DNA of 64,000 nucleotides from assembly GCF_001006325.2 (NCBI RefSeq), contig NZ_LBIA02000001.1, positions 1,799,501 through 1,863,500 on the forward strand. Direction: 5' to 3'. A program made the position numbers and the translations under genes. Origin of the DNA: Afipia massiliensis. GTDB lineage: Bacteria; Pseudomonadota; Alphaproteobacteria; Rhizobiales; Xanthobacteraceae. How positions within the stretch are numbered: position 1 is the stretch's first letter; every line of letters starts with the position of its first letter. Of this stretch, positions 16,923-27,775 are shown one piece after another. The notes under the pieces were generated by a model that was not told the origin of the DNA, did not search any database, and was given only the letters and a program-made list of their open reading frames with translations.

Positions 16923-18329
16923 TCACCCTTGTCCGCTAACGGGAATGGCTTGTGCTGGCGTGATGCCAGCGGCGCGGTGCGGGACATCCTTGCTTGGCCC
17001 TTGTTCGCCGTGATGCGGCGGTTCGTGCATCAATCGCAGGATGTAGATCACGCCCATGCCGAACACGATGAAATAGACGATGATGAAGGCGATCAGCGAC
17101 GAGGCGACGGCCGGAGCGGCGAGCGGGGACACAGAGTCCGCCGTGCGCAGCAATCCGTAGACCGTGAACGGCTGCCGTCCGACTTCGGTCGTCACCCACC
17201 CCGCGAGCACGGCGACGAAGCCGGCAGGCCCCATGACCAGCGCATAGCGATGCAGGAATTTCCAGTCGTGAAGTTTGCCGCGCCAGCGCGCCCACAGGCT
17301 GAGCAGGCCGATGCCGAGCATCAGGAAGCCGATACCAACCATGATCCGGAACGACCAGAACACAATCGGGACATTCGGCCAGTTTTCGCGCGGTACGGTG
17401 TCGAGGCCCTTCAGCGGTGCATCGAGCGAATGTTTCAGGATCAGCGACGACGCCTTCGGAATTTCGATTGAATACCTCACCTCACCGGCCGCCTGATCAG
17501 GAAGCCCGAACAGAATCAGCGGCGCGCCATTTGGGTGGCTTTTATAATGGCCTTCCATCGCCATCACTTTCGCCGGTTGGTGCTCGAGCGTGTTGAGGCC
17601 ATGCAGGTCGCCGGCGAAAATCTGGATTGGGGCAACGATGGCCGCCATCCACATCGCCATCGAGAACATCACCCGCGCGCCTTCCAGTCTGGAATCCTTG
17701 AGGAGGTGATAGGCGCCGACCGCGCCGACCACGAAGGCGGTGGTGAGATACGCCGCCAGCACCATATGCACGAGGCGGTAGGGGAAGGACGGATTGAAGA
17801 TCACCTTCCACCAGTCGGCGGCGACGAACTGTCCTTGAGAGTTCATCGCGAAGCCCGCAGGCGTCTGCATCCACGAATTCGCCGCAAGAATCCAGAATGC
17901 GGATGCCAGTGTGCCGACAGCGACCATCAATGTCGCGAAGAAATGCAGTTTGTGGCCGACGCGCGTCAGCCCGAACAGCATCACGCCCAGGAATCCCGCC
18001 TCGAGGAAAAAGGCCGTCAGCACTTCATAGGCCATCAGCGGACCGATAATAGGTCCGGTCTTGTCCGAGAACACCGACCAGTTGGTGCCGAACTGGTACG
18101 ACATCACGATGCCGGACACGACACCCATGCCGAAGGCAACTGCGAAAATTTTCAGCCAATAATTGAAAAGGTTGATGAAGACCTCGCGGCCGGTCCATAG
18201 CCACAGTGCTTCGAGAACAGCCAGGTAGCTTGCAAGACCGATGGAGAAGGCCGGGAACACGATGTGGAAGGACACCGTGAATGCGAATTGCATGCGCGCC
18301 AAGGTGATGGCGTCAAAACCTTCGAACAT
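16923..18329 (-). CDS. cioA: cytochrome bd-type (cyanide-insensitive) ubiquinol oxidase subunit I
   Basis: The haem-bearing subunit, 468 residues. It starts MFEGFDAITLARMQFAFTVS and has the first-helix His ligand in FHIVFPAFSIGL, the helix pair around EAGFLGVMLFGL, SWMQTPAGFAMN, and the quinol-site region GDLHGLNTLEHQPAKVMAME. The conserved GWVTTEVGRQPFTVYG follows. The quinol loop is short, as in CIO-type oxidases that are less sensitive to cyanide. The complex reduces O2 to water with ubiquinol without pumping protons, typically under low oxygen or stress. No FNR-type operator is evident upstream. Confidence 0.94.
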   Translation of the reverse strand: MFEGFDAITLARMQFAFTVSFHIVFPAFSIGLASYLAVLEALWLWTGREVFINLFNYWLKIFAVAFGMGVVSGIVMSYQFGTNWSVFSDKTGPIIGPLMAYEVLTAFFLEAGFLGVMLFGLTRVGHKLHFFATLMVAVGTLASAFWILAANSWMQTPAGFAMNSQGQFVAADWWKVIFNPSFPYRLVHMVLAAYLTTAFVVGAVGAYHLLKDSRLEGARVMFSMAMWMAAIVAPIQIFAGDLHGLNTLEHQPAKVMAMEGHYKSHPNGAPLILFGLPDQAAGEVRYSIEIPKASSLILKHSLDAPLKGLDTVPRENWPNVPIVFWSFRIMVGIGFLMLGIGLLSLWARWRGKLHDWKFLHRYALVMGPAGFVAVLAGWVTTEVGRQPFTVYGLLRTADSVSPLAAPAVASSLIAFIIVYFIVFGMGVIYILRLMHEPPHHGEQGPSKDVPHRAAGITPAQAIPVSGQG

Positions 18330-18492
18330 CGCGGACCTCCGGTATGTTCAATCCGGCCGCGTTATAGCATGCAAACCGCGACGATGATAATCGCTGCGGG
18401 GTACAATGCTGCATGGCTCACGCGCAATCGCGCCTGCGGCAAATGGCCGTGATCCAAAGTGCAGCCGGTCTTCGGCGGAGTGGAAAGATAAA

Positions 18493-21288
18493 TCAGGCCG
18501 CGGGCTTTTCCGCAGCGTCGCCGTTGGCGAGCAGGTGGATCAGGGCTCGCTTGATGGCGGCCTGCCGGGTCGGTGCGGTGATCTGCGCGCCGAGCAGGTC
18601 GGTGACGTAGAACACGTCGCGGGCGCGTTCGCCGAAGGTCGCGACATGTGCGGAGGCGATATTGAGATTGAGTTTCGAGATCGCGGTGGTGAGCTGAAAC
18701 AGCAGGCCCGGACGGTCGAGGCCCGAGACCTCGATCACGGTGTAACGATCCGACCACTGGTTGTTGATGCTGACTTCCGGTTCGACAACAAACGGCTTCA
18801 ACCGCGCTTTTGATGCGGTGCGCCGTGCCATCACATCCGGCAGCCGCAGCTTGCCTTCCAGGACTTGTTCGATGGTGTCGCCGATGCGGGTGGCGCGGCG
18901 TCCTTCGTCATCGTCGCGGTCGTATTCGCGGGTAATCGCGATGGTATCGAGCGCGATGCCGTCGGTGGTGGTGTAGATCTGCGCATCGACGATGTTGGCT
19001 CCGGCGGATGCGCAGGCGCCGGCGATGATCGACAGCAGCCAGGGATGGTCGGGCGCCATGATCGTCAGTTCGGTGACGCCGCGTCCTTCATCGAAGCCGA
19101 CATTGACCGCGAGCTTGTGACCGCCGGCTTCACTGGCCTTGACGAAGCGCGCATGGCGGATCTTGCGCGGCAGTTCGACCTTTAGCCAGTAAGCGGGATA
19201 GTGCCGCGCGATGTAGGCCTCAAGCTCGCTCGAAGGCCACTCGGTAAAGGCTGCCCGGAACTCGGCTTGCGCAACCTGAATACGCTGGGCGCGATTGACC
19301 TCCGAGAAGCCGCCGGTCAGCACAGGTTCGGTTTCGTAATAAAGCGTGCGGATCAGCTGTGCTTTCCAGCCATTCCAGACACCCGGACCGACGCCGCGAA
19401 TGTCGGCGGTGGTCAGGATGGTCAGCAGTTTCATCTGCTCGACCGACTGCACGACCGCGGCAAAATTCTCGATGGTCTTGCGGTCCGACAGGTCGCGGGA
19501 CTGCGCCACCGTGGACATGGTGAGATGTTCTTCGATCAGCCAAGCGATCAGTTCGGTGTCGGCGGCGTTGAAGCCGAAACGCGGGCAAAGCCGCCGCGCC
19601 ACCTTGGCGCCCGCGATGGAATGATCCTCGGGGCGGCCCTTCGCGATGTCGTGCAGCAGCACCGTCATGTAGATGACGGCGCGGTGCTCGGGATGAATCT
19701 TCCGCATCAGGTCGCTGGCGACCACGAACTCGTCGTTCCCGCCGCGCTCGATATCCTGAAGGATGCCGATGCATCGCAGCAGATGCTCGTCTACCGTGTA
19801 GTGATGATACATGTTGAACTGCATCATCGACACGATCCGTCCGAACGCGCGGATGAAGCGACCGAGCACACCCGCCTCGTTCATCCGCCGCAGCACGATT
19901 TCCGCGTCGTTCGACGTCAGAATTTCCATGAACAGTTTGTTGGCTTCGGCATTCTCGCGAAGCTTCGGCGTGATCAGGCCGAGCGAGCGCGTCGCCGCGC
20001 GCATGGCGTCGGGATGGAACGCCAGATTGTTTTTCTGCGCGAGGCGGAAGATGCGGATCAGGTTGACCGGATCGGTCTTGAACACGTCGGGCGCGGCAAG
20101 GTTGATACGGTTGTTGTCGATGATGAAATCTTCGCCGCCGGGAACGCGCCCGCGTTTGCGGCCCGGGCGAAGCTTCGCCATCATCCGGCTCAGCACCGGC
20201 GCGGGCTTGGCTTCCTGATCTTCCAGCTTGGCGCACAGGATTGCTGTGAGGTCGCCGACTTCCTTTGCGATCAGGAAGTAGTGCTTCATGAAGCGTTCGA
20301 CATCCTGCATGCCGGGATGCGAGGTATAGCCGAGCCGCTGTGCAATCTCCCGCTGCATTTCGAATGACAGCCGTTCTTCCGGGCGGCCGGTGAAGAAGTG
20401 CATGTTGCAGCGAACGGACCACAGGAAATCTTCGCAGCGGCGGAACGTGCGATACTCCTGCGCGTCGAATACGCCGCGCTGCACGAGATCTTCGCTGTTG
20501 CTGACGCGGTAAACGTATTTGGCGATCCAGAACAGCGTATGCAGGTCGCGCAGGCCGCCCTTGCCGTCCTTTACATTGGGCTCGACCAGATAGCGTGACT
20601 GGCCTGCGCGGCGGTGCCGCTCTTCGCGCTCCGCCAGCTTCGCAGTCACGAACTCGGCGGCGGTGCCCTGCACGACCTCCTTGTCGAAGCGCATGACGAG
20701 TTCGTCGTAGAGTGCCTGGTCGCCGGTCAGAAATCTGGTTTCCAGCACCGATGTGCGGATGGTCATGTCGCCCCGCGCCTGGCGGATCGATTCATCGATC
20801 GAGCGCGTGGCGTGCCCGACCTTCAGTCCCATGTCCCACAGGCAATAGAGGATCGCTTCGGCGACCTGCTCGCCCCATGCGGTTTGCTTGTAGGGCAGGA
20901 TGAACAGCAGATCGATGTCGGACTCTGGCGCCATCAGGCCGCGGCCGTAACCGCCGGTGGCGATGACGGCCATGCGCTCGGAGTCCGACGGGGTCGGCGA
21001 GTGATAGAGATGCTTGGTCGCGGCGTTGAACAGGATGCGGATGATCTCGTCCTGAACCAGGCAAAGCCGCTCGGCGCATCGCCGCCCGTGACGATCCTTC
21101 AGCAATTGCGCCTGCGCGGCCTCGCGCGCCAGTGCCAGTTCGCCCTTCAGCAATTGGGTGATTGCGGCCCGGAGCAGATCGTCCTTGCCGCCATGCCTTT
21201 GCGCAAGCGCGTCGATCTCGCCTGCGATACGGACGGTATCGAATTGCACTTCGGGATCGGGGAGGATCTTGGCCGTCACGCTGTCCAT
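18493..21288 (-). CDS. glnD: bifunctional PII uridylyltransferase/uridylyl-removing enzyme
   Basis: The nitrogen-status sensor of 931 residues that uridylylates PII proteins when glutamine is low and removes UMP when it is high. The nucleotidyltransferase site is GGYGRGLMAPESDIDLLFI. A GlnD UTase linker and an HD domain follow (VLLHDIAKGRPEDHSIAGA), then two C-terminal ACT domains (VTELTIMAPDHPWLLSIIAG and VIEVSGLDRPGLLFQL) that bind glutamine. I set the start at the ATG 21288 (MDSVTAKILPDP), because the open frame to 21540 codes unrelated polar sequence. It is divergent from the sulfonate ABC genes. Confidence 0.95.
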   Translation of the reverse strand: MDSVTAKILPDPEVQFDTVRIAGEIDALAQRHGGKDDLLRAAITQLLKGELALAREAAQAQLLKDRHGRRCAERLCLVQDEIIRILFNAATKHLYHSPTPSDSERMAVIATGGYGRGLMAPESDIDLLFILPYKQTAWGEQVAEAILYCLWDMGLKVGHATRSIDESIRQARGDMTIRTSVLETRFLTGDQALYDELVMRFDKEVVQGTAAEFVTAKLAEREERHRRAGQSRYLVEPNVKDGKGGLRDLHTLFWIAKYVYRVSNSEDLVQRGVFDAQEYRTFRRCEDFLWSVRCNMHFFTGRPEERLSFEMQREIAQRLGYTSHPGMQDVERFMKHYFLIAKEVGDLTAILCAKLEDQEAKPAPVLSRMMAKLRPGRKRGRVPGGEDFIIDNNRINLAAPDVFKTDPVNLIRIFRLAQKNNLAFHPDAMRAATRSLGLITPKLRENAEANKLFMEILTSNDAEIVLRRMNEAGVLGRFIRAFGRIVSMMQFNMYHHYTVDEHLLRCIGILQDIERGGNDEFVVASDLMRKIHPEHRAVIYMTVLLHDIAKGRPEDHSIAGAKVARRLCPRFGFNAADTELIAWLIEEHLTMSTVAQSRDLSDRKTIENFAAVVQSVEQMKLLTILTTADIRGVGPGVWNGWKAQLIRTLYYETEPVLTGGFSEVNRAQRIQVAQAEFRAAFTEWPSSELEAYIARHYPAYWLKVELPRKIRHARFVKASEAGGHKLAVNVGFDEGRGVTELTIMAPDHPWLLSIIAGACASAGANIVDAQIYTTTDGIALDTIAITREYDRDDDEGRRATRIGDTIEQVLEGKLRLPDVMARRTASKARLKPFVVEPEVSINNQWSDRYTVIEVSGLDRPGLLFQLTTAISKLNLNIASAHVATFGERARDVFYVTDLLGAQITAPTRQAAIKRALIHLLANGDAAEKPAA

Positions 21289-21552
21289 TCCATTCGGATA
21301 ACGGACGGCAGCAGCGGTGTCATCAGCGGATTGCGGCGGAAAGAGCCGTCCCTTCTGTTTTTCGCGCAAATTTTGAAAGCCGCTTCTCTCACGCGCTGCA
21401 TTCGGATGAATTCTTTCTCGTTGACGATGCCAAATAAGTATTTGAAAAACATAACGATTTTTAAGACCTCGGGGTGGCGGCGGACGCCGGCCTGCTGCCT
21501 CGAAAACTCTCGCGATCCCATTCCGATCCCGGTCATCCACATGGAGACAACG

Positions 21553-22527
21553 ATGTTGAACCTATCACGACGCGCTCTTGCTGTTCTCGTCCTGGGCTCC
21601 GTGTTTGCCCCCGGCGCGGCGTTTGCCGCCGACGCGCCGAAGCAAATCGCGATTGACTGGGCGACCTACAACCCGGTCTCCATCGTACTCAAGGAGAAGG
21701 GCCTGCTGGAGAAGGAATTCGCGAAGGACGGGATCAAGATTGTCTGGGTGCAGTCGGCAGGCTCCAATAAGGCGCTTGAGTTTCTCAACGCCGGCTCGAT
21801 CGATTTCGGCTCGACGGCAGGTTCGGCCGCCTTGGTTGCGAAGATCAACGGCAACCCGATCAAGTCGGTCTATGTCTACTCGCGTCCCGAGTGGACCGCG
21901 CTGGTAACGGGCAAGGACTCCAAGATCGCGAAGGTCGCCGACCTGAAAGGCAAACGCGTTGCCGTGACACGTGGCACCGACCCGCACATTTTTCTCGTCC
22001 GTGCATTGCTTGAAGCCGGCCTGACCGACAAGGACATCACCCCGGTTCTGCTGCAGCATGCCGACGGCAAGGCCGCGCTGATCCGCGGCGACGTGGATGC
22101 GTGGGCGGGTCTGGATCCGATGATGGCGCAGGCCGAGATTGAGGACGGCGCGAAGCTGTTCTTCCGCAAGCCCGAAGCCAACACCTGGGGCATCCTCAAC
22201 GTCCGCGAACAGTTCCTGAAGGACAATCCAAAGATCGTTCAGCGTGTGCTCGCGGTCTACGAGGAAGCACGCAAATACTCGCTGGCCAATTACGACGAGC
22301 TCAAGCGCGGGTTCATCGCCGTGACCAAACTGCCGGAGACCGTGGTCGACAAGCAACTCAAGGAACGGACCGAACTCACGCATAACCGGATCGGCGCGCC
22401 GCAGCGCGAGTCGATCCTGGCAGCGGGTCTTGCGCTTCAGCAGGCCGGGGTGATCCAGCCCGGCGTGGACGTGAAGGCAACGGTGGATGCGCTGATCGAC
22501 GATCACGTGCCGTTGCCGACGAACTGA
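21553..22527 (+). CDS. ssuA: aliphatic sulfonate/taurine-type ABC transporter substrate-binding protein
   Basis: A 324-residue periplasmic binding protein of the SsuA/TauA/ThiY-like fold. A signal peptide ends at AAFAAD (about residue 25). The first lobe begins QIAIDWATYNPVSIVLKEKG and contains WVQSAGSNKALEFLNAGSID and FGSTAGSAALVAKINGNPI, typical of sulfonate binders. The ATG at 21553 has GGAGA about 6 bases upstream; an ATG at 21541 is embedded in that RBS. The exact ligand (alkanesulfonate, taurine or another) is uncertain, so the symbol is by family. A hairpin separates it from the permease gene. Confidence 0.87.
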   Translation: MLNLSRRALAVLVLGSVFAPGAAFAADAPKQIAIDWATYNPVSIVLKEKGLLEKEFAKDGIKIVWVQSAGSNKALEFLNAGSIDFGSTAGSAALVAKINGNPIKSVYVYSRPEWTALVTGKDSKIAKVADLKGKRVAVTRGTDPHIFLVRALLEAGLTDKDITPVLLQHADGKAALIRGDVDAWAGLDPMMAQAEIEDGAKLFFRKPEANTWGILNVREQFLKDNPKIVQRVLAVYEEARKYSLANYDELKRGFIAVTKLPETVVDKQLKERTELTHNRIGAPQRESILAAGLALQQAGVIQPGVDVKATVDALIDDHVPLPTN

Positions 22528-22542
22528 GACGGCGCGCAAAAT

Positions 22543-22571
22543 GTCATGCCCGGCACAGGGTCGGACATGAC
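22543..22571 (+). promoter_or_regulatory. intercistronic hairpin between ssuA and ssuC
   Basis: A 10-bp stem with one mismatch (22543-22552 and 22562-22571, GTCATG... with ...CATGAC) lies in the 108-base gap after the binding-protein gene. In ABC operons such hairpins often protect the 5' message and set binding protein above permease levels. Confidence 0.5.
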
Positions 22572-22635
22572 GACGCTGAAAGTCCCGCGGCGCGGAATGC
22601 CGCCTTGCGATCCTCTGCGATAAGCGGTTTTTGCT

Positions 22636-23481
22636 ATGACCATGACACTCGACACGCCAGCACCGGCTGCAATCGCGACTGCGGGATCGCCTCCCGCTCG
22701 TCTGCGACGGTTTGTGCGTCCAGCAATCGGCCTGTTGTTGCCGCTCGGGGTCGCGCTGGCGTGGGAACTCGCCGTGCGTTTCGGTTACTCCAACGGGCGG
22801 CTGGTGCCCCCGCCGAGCCGCATCTGGCAGACGCTGGTCGAACTGTCCGCGAGCGGTGAACTGAGCCGGCATATCATCGCGACGCTAAGCCGCGTCGGCG
22901 TGGGCTTCGGCCTTGGGGTTCTGGCCGGAACGATCTTCGGCGCGATCTGCGGGTACTGGACGCTGGCGCGGCGGCTGCTCGACCCGACCTTGCAGGCGCT
23001 GCGTGCCATCCCCTCGATTGCCTGGGTGCCACTGTTCATTCTGTGGCTGGGAATATTCGAGACATCGAAAGTGGCGTTGATAGCGGTCGGCGTGTTCTTT
23101 CCGATCTATCTCGGCGTCACCGGTGCGATCCTGAGCGTCGATCGCAAGATCGTCGAGGTCGGTCGCATCTTCCGCCTTAGCGGATTTGCGATGATCCGGC
23201 GGATTCTTCTTCCGGCTGTGCTGCCAGCCTATGTGATTTCGCTGCGCTCGGGTCTGGGTCTGGGCTGGATGTTCGTCGTCGCCGCTGAATTCATGGGCGC
23301 GTCCGAGGGGCTCGGTTATCTGCTGACCGACGGCCAGCAACTTGGCAAGCCCGCGCAGATCGTTGCCGCTATCATTGTGTTCGCGATTCTCGGCAAGGTC
23401 ACCGACTGGCTGATCCAGTTGATCGCTGCTCCCTTCCTGCGCTGGCAGGATTCTTTCAGTGCGCATGCGGGGGGCATCTGA
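22636..23481 (+). CDS. ssuC: sulfonate-type ABC transporter permease
   Basis: A 281-residue inner-membrane permease of the BPD_transp_1/SsuC class. A basic N-terminus precedes about six hydrophobic segments, starting AIGLLLPLGVALAWELAV. The coupling EAA-like region reads KIVEVGRIFRLSGFAMIRRI followed by LLPAVLPAYVISLRSGLGLG. Its TGA overlaps the ATG of ssuB by one base (TGATG), so translation is coupled. Confidence 0.9.
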   Translation: MTMTLDTPAPAAIATAGSPPARLRRFVRPAIGLLLPLGVALAWELAVRFGYSNGRLVPPPSRIWQTLVELSASGELSRHIIATLSRVGVGFGLGVLAGTIFGAICGYWTLARRLLDPTLQALRAIPSIAWVPLFILWLGIFETSKVALIAVGVFFPIYLGVTGAILSVDRKIVEVGRIFRLSGFAMIRRILLPAVLPAYVISLRSGLGLGWMFVVAAEFMGASEGLGYLLTDGQQLGKPAQIVAAIIVFAILGKVTDWLIQLIAAPFLRWQDSFSAHAGGI

Positions 23482-24260
23482 TGCTCGTTCTCGATCATGT
23501 CGGCAAGACCTATCCGAACGGTGTCCATGCGCTGGAGAATTTCACCGCGCGCATCAAGCCAGGTGAGATCGTCGCCATCATCGGCGGTTCGGGTTGCGGA
23601 AAATCCACGCTGCTGCGCGCGATCTCCGGGCTCGATCGCGCGACGACCGGCTTTGTCACGCTCGACGCCATCTCGATCACTGCGCCGAACGAAAAGGTCG
23701 GCATTATCTTTCAGGAGCCTCGGTTGCTGCCGTGGCTCAGCGTCGCCGACAATATCGGCTTTGGCCTCGGTCATCTGCCGTCCGCGGAGCGGCAACGGCG
23801 GATTGCACGCGCGCTTGCGCGGGTCGGCCTTGCCGACAAGGCCGATGCATGGCCGCGCGAACTGTCCGGCGGGCAGGCGCAGCGGGTCGCGATTGCGCGG
23901 GCGCTGGTGCCGTCTCCGGAAGTGCTGCTGCTCGACGAGCCGTTCTCCGCACTCGATGCATTCACCCGCGCCGATCTGCAGGATCATCTGCTTGATCTGT
24001 GGGCCGATACCAAGCCGACGCTGATCCTCGTCACGCACGACGTCGACGAAGCGGTGGTGCTGGCGGATCGCGTTGTCGTGATGCGTCCACGGCCGGGTCG
24101 GCTGTTCGAGGAAATCAGGGTGGACCTGACGCGGCCGCGCGACAGGGCGTCGCCAGCGTTTGAGGCGGTCAAGCATCAGGTGCTGGCCTCACTGGACCGG
24201 TCGCTCAACCGTGCCATCCGCCCGGCGGACGATTTGCTGACAATCGGTGAGGGTATATAA
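23481..24260 (+). CDS. ssuB: sulfonate-type ABC transporter ATP-binding protein
   Basis: A 259-residue ATPase of the NitT/TauT/SsuB subfamily. The Walker A motif is GGSGCGKST (about residues 35-43), the Q-loop region VGIIFQEPRLLPWL, the signature LSGGQAQRVAIARAL, Walker B VLLLDEPFSALDAFT, and the switch His follows in LVTHDVDEAVVLADRVVVM. It shares an operon with ssuA and ssuC, and its start codon overlaps the ssuC stop. Confidence 0.93.
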   Translation: MLVLDHVGKTYPNGVHALENFTARIKPGEIVAIIGGSGCGKSTLLRAISGLDRATTGFVTLDAISITAPNEKVGIIFQEPRLLPWLSVADNIGFGLGHLPSAERQRRIARALARVGLADKADAWPRELSGGQAQRVAIARALVPSPEVLLLDEPFSALDAFTRADLQDHLLDLWADTKPTLILVTHDVDEAVVLADRVVVMRPRPGRLFEEIRVDLTRPRDRASPAFEAVKHQVLASLDRSLNRAIRPADDLLTIGEGI

Positions 24261-24316
24261 GCCGGAATAAGCCGCACGCGGCGTTGTTGATGCCGATGGA
24301 AACGGAGAACGAGAAA

Positions 24317-24829
24317 ATGGATTCAACCGCACTCCGCGCCATGCAGGCGCCGATCAAGGATCGCTATAAATCCGATCCCAAGGCTGCGTTCATCACATTG
24401 AAGGCAAAGGGCTCGCTCGACAGCGAAGGCCTGTCCTGCAAGGTCGAAACCGGCAAGGCGGCTGCTGCCATTGCGGGGTTGCATCCCGCAACCGGCGGCT
24501 CCGGACTCGAGTTGTGTTCCGGCGACATGCTGCTCGAAGCGCTGGTCGCCTGCGCCGGAGTCACGCTGAAATCGGTTGCGACCGCCATCGACGCGCCGCT
24601 GAAGTCCGGCAGCGTGACTGCCGAAGGCGATCTCGATTTTCGCGGCACCCTCGGCGTCGACAAGGAAGCGCCGGTTGGATTTGCGGAAATTCGTCTACGA
24701 TTTGATGTCGACACCGACGCGCCGCAGGAGAAGCTCGATCAACTGCTGAAACTGACCGAGCGTTATTGTGTGGTCTATCAGACCATCAAGAACGGCCCAA
24801 AGACGACTGTATCGATCAATCGTGTGTGA
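24317..24829 (+). CDS. OsmC family protein
   Basis: A 170-residue OsmC/Ohr-fold protein. The core includes GSGLELCSGDMLLEALVACAG, which carries two Cys (LCSG and ACAG) at the usual peroxidatic and resolving positions of the family, and ends with TERYCVVYQTIKNGP. Family members reduce organic hydroperoxides. I use the ATG at 24317 (GGAG 9 bases upstream); an upstream ATG lies at 24284. It follows ssuB by 56 bases and probably shares its transcript. Confidence 0.88.
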   Translation: MDSTALRAMQAPIKDRYKSDPKAAFITLKAKGSLDSEGLSCKVETGKAAAAIAGLHPATGGSGLELCSGDMLLEALVACAGVTLKSVATAIDAPLKSGSVTAEGDLDFRGTLGVDKEAPVGFAEIRLRFDVDTDAPQEKLDQLLKLTERYCVVYQTIKNGPKTTVSINRV

Positions 24830-24835
24830 CGTTCG

Positions 24836-27568
24836 TCACTTCGGCAGCTTGGCCTTCAACGCATAGAGCGCGTCCAGCGCTTCGCGCGGCGACATCTCAT
24901 CGGGATGTATTGCGCTGAGCGCCTCGGCAAGCTGATCGGCTGCGCTCGGCGGCTGCGGTTCGACTGCCGCGCGTGACGGCACCGCGAACAGCGGCAGGTC
25001 ATCCGCAAGTGCACGCGCCGTGGTGCCGCGATCCTGCGCCTCAAGCTTCGCCAGCACCGATTTGGCCCGCGCAACAACAGCTGCCGGAAGGCCTGCGAGC
25101 TTCGCCACCTGAATACCGTAGGAGCGGTCTGCTGAACCTGGCAGCACCTCGTGCAGGAATACCACGTCGCCCTGCCATTCCTTGACCCGAACGGTGGCGT
25201 TGAACAGGCGGGGGAGGTTTGCCGACAGCGCGGTGAGTTCGTGATAGTGAGTCGCGAACAGTGCACGGCAGCGATTGCTCTCATGCAGATGCTCGATCGA
25301 GGCCCATGCGATCGATAATCCGTCGAACGTCGATGTGCCGCGTCCGATCTCGTCCAGGATCACCAGCGCCCGCTCGCCGGCCTGATTGAGAATGGCCGCG
25401 GTTTCCACCATCTCGACCATGAAGGTCGAACGGCCGCGCGCGAGATCATCGGCCGCGCCGACGCGGGAGAACAGCCGGTCGACGATGCCGATATGCGCGA
25501 GCTTCGCAGGCACAAAGCTGCCGATCTGCGCCATCAGGGCGATCAGCGCGTTCTGCCGCAGGAACGTCGATTTGCCGGCCATGTTCGGGCCAGTCAGCAG
25601 CCAGATTTGGCCAGACGACTGCGACGGTCCCGGCGACAGGTCGCAGGCATTGGCGATGAAGGGTTGGCCGTCGCGCTTCAGCGCCTGTTCGACCACCGGA
25701 TGGCGTCCGCCTTCGATGGAAAACTTTAGCGAATTGTCGACCACGGGCCGTGTATAATTCTCGTCGACCGCGAGTTTCGCCAGCGCGGTGGTGACATCGA
25801 GCAGCGCGAAGGCGTGTGCTGCGGAGCGCAAGTCGTCGCCCGCAGTCACGGCCTGTGCACACAGCTTATCGAAAATTTCGAGTTCGAGGCCGAGCGCGCG
25901 GTCGCCGGCATTGGCGATCTTCGCCTCGATCTCGCCCAGCTCAGTCGTGGTGAAGCGGACCTGTCCCGCGAGCGTCTGACGATGAATGAAGGTTGTGTTG
26001 AGCGGCGCGGTCATCAGCTTGTCGCCGTGTTGCGCTGTGACCTCGACAAAATAACCCAGCACGTTGTTATGGCGGATCTTGAGACCTTTGATGCCGGTAT
26101 CGTCGGCGTAGCGCGCCTGCATCGCGGCGACCACCAGCCGCGAGGCATCGCGCAGGTTACGCGTCTCGTCCAGCGCGGCTTCATAGCTCGCGCGCACGAA
26201 ACCGCCATCGCGCTTGAACAGCGGTAATTCATCAGCCAGACCGCGTGAAAATTCCTGCGCAAGATCGCGGGACGGGCGGCGCAACGCGTCAACCGCGAGA
26301 GCGATGTCGCGCGGAAGCTTCTCGATCCGCGCCAGCCGGTCCAGGATTTTGTCGGCGGCCAGAATTCCATCACGCAAGGCTGCGAGATCGCGCGGGCCGC
26401 CACGTCCGACGGACAGCCGCGCCAGCGCGCGTGAAATATCCGGCGCCGCGCGCAGTATGCCGCGTAAATCGTCCCGTGCAGCGCTGTCCTCGGCAAACAT
26501 CGCAGCGGCATCAAGCCGATGGGAAATGGTCGTGCTGTCTGTCAGTGGCGCGGAAAGACGTTGTGCCAGCGACCGCGATCCGGCGGCGGTCACCGTGCAG
26601 TCGATGGCGTCGAGCAGCGATCCGCGCCGCTCGCCTGCCAGCGTGCGGGTCAGTTCGAGATTGGCGCGGGTCGCGGGATCGATCGCCATGGTGGTGCCGG
26701 CAGCCTCGCGGGCCGGCGGCGACAGCGGCAGATGTTTGCCGACCTGCGTGCGGTCCACATAAGTCACGGCGGCGGCGGCGGCAGTGGCTTCCAGCCGCGA
26801 CATCGCGCCGAAGCCGTCCATGGTGGCCACAGCGAAATAGTCGCACAGCCGCCGTTCTGCGGTGGCGGCGTCGAAAATGTCGCGCGTCACCGGTGTGACG
26901 GCTGCAAGCGTGCGAAACAGCGACGACAACTCGGGATCGGAATAGAGCGCGTCGGTGACGATCACTTCATTCGGATTGATGCGGGCCAGCGTCGCGCCGA
27001 GTTCTGCGGCGCCGCATTCGGTGACGCTGAACTCTGCTGTTGAAATATCGATCCAGGCCAAACCGACCCGGTCGCCGGCGGATGACGAGGCGCGGGCGCG
27101 TGCAATGGCGAGCAGATAGTTGTTGGCCTTGGCGTCGAGCAGGTTGTCTTCGGTGAGCGTGCCCGGCGTCACCAGCCGCACCACGTCGCGGCGCACTACG
27201 CTCTTGTTGCCGCGCTTGCGCGCCTCGGCGGGATTTTCGGTCTGCTCACAGACCGCGACGCGATGACCCAGCGCGATCAACCTGTGCAGGTAGTCGTCGG
27301 ACCGCTCCACCGGAACGCCGCACATCGGTATGTCTTCACCAGCATGCTTGCCGCGCTTGGTGAGCGTGATGCCGAGCGCGCGCGAGGCGATTTCCGCATC
27401 CTCGAAGAACAGTTCGTAGAAATCGCCCATCCGGTAGAACAGCAACAGGCCCGGATTGGCCGCCTTGATCTCCAGGTATTGTTCCATCATCGGCGTGACG
27501 CGCCCAACGGCCTCCGGGGAGGTCGTTTCGGCGGTTTGCGATGCGGGGGGTGTGGAATGGATGGTCAT
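24836..27568 (-). CDS. mutS: DNA mismatch repair protein MutS
   Basis: A mismatch-recognition ATPase of about 910 residues. Near the N-terminus, [28 protein letters not shown] contains the Phe-x-Glu mismatch-reading motif region. Connector, core and clamp domains follow, then the ATPase with Walker [15 protein letters not shown], Walker [16 protein letters not shown], and the composite-site motif [12 protein letters not shown]. The start at 27568 ([11 protein letters not shown]) is preferred to one at 27586 on family length, though no strong RBS is visible. It converges on the OsmC gene with a 6-base gap. Confidence 0.96.
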   Translation of the reverse strand: MTIHSTPPASQTAETTSPEAVGRVTPMMEQYLEIKAANPGLLLFYRMGDFYELFFEDAEIASRALGITLTKRGKHAGEDIPMCGVPVERSDDYLHRLIALGHRVAVCEQTENPAEARKRGNKSVVRRDVVRLVTPGTLTEDNLLDAKANNYLLAIARARASSSAGDRVGLAWIDISTAEFSVTECGAAELGATLARINPNEVIVTDALYSDPELSSLFRTLAAVTPVTRDIFDAATAERRLCDYFAVATMDGFGAMSRLEATAAAAAVTYVDRTQVGKHLPLSPPAREAAGTTMAIDPATRANLELTRTLAGERRGSLLDAIDCTVTAAGSRSLAQRLSAPLTDSTTISHRLDAAAMFAEDSAARDDLRGILRAAPDISRALARLSVGRGGPRDLAALRDGILAADKILDRLARIEKLPRDIALAVDALRRPSRDLAQEFSRGLADELPLFKRDGGFVRASYEAALDETRNLRDASRLVVAAMQARYADDTGIKGLKIRHNNVLGYFVEVTAQHGDKLMTAPLNTTFIHRQTLAGQVRFTTTELGEIEAKIANAGDRALGLELEIFDKLCAQAVTAGDDLRSAAHAFALLDVTTALAKLAVDENYTRPVVDNSLKFSIEGGRHPVVEQALKRDGQPFIANACDLSPGPSQSSGQIWLLTGPNMAGKSTFLRQNALIALMAQIGSFVPAKLAHIGIVDRLFSRVGAADDLARGRSTFMVEMVETAAILNQAGERALVILDEIGRGTSTFDGLSIAWASIEHLHESNRCRALFATHYHELTALSANLPRLFNATVRVKEWQGDVVFLHEVLPGSADRSYGIQVAKLAGLPAAVVARAKSVLAKLEAQDRGTTARALADDLPLFAVPSRAAVEPQPPSAADQLAEALSAIHPDEMSPREALDALYALKAKLPK

Positions 27569-27775
27569 GGCGCAGCACACTAGCAAAGTTCTTTCGCTAG
27601 GTGGAATTGCATGGTGCGTTTTCCACGTCTTGAGAGAGCAGGTGCATGGCCGCCCTGCCGGGTGGCGAGGCTTTTCCGGCTATCGATCATTTGACCTTCC
27701 GCGCCGTGCTTCCTAAAACTCGCGGCAGTCGAGGCGGACGCCATCAAGTCCGAGTGAACTTCAGGGAGAACGACC

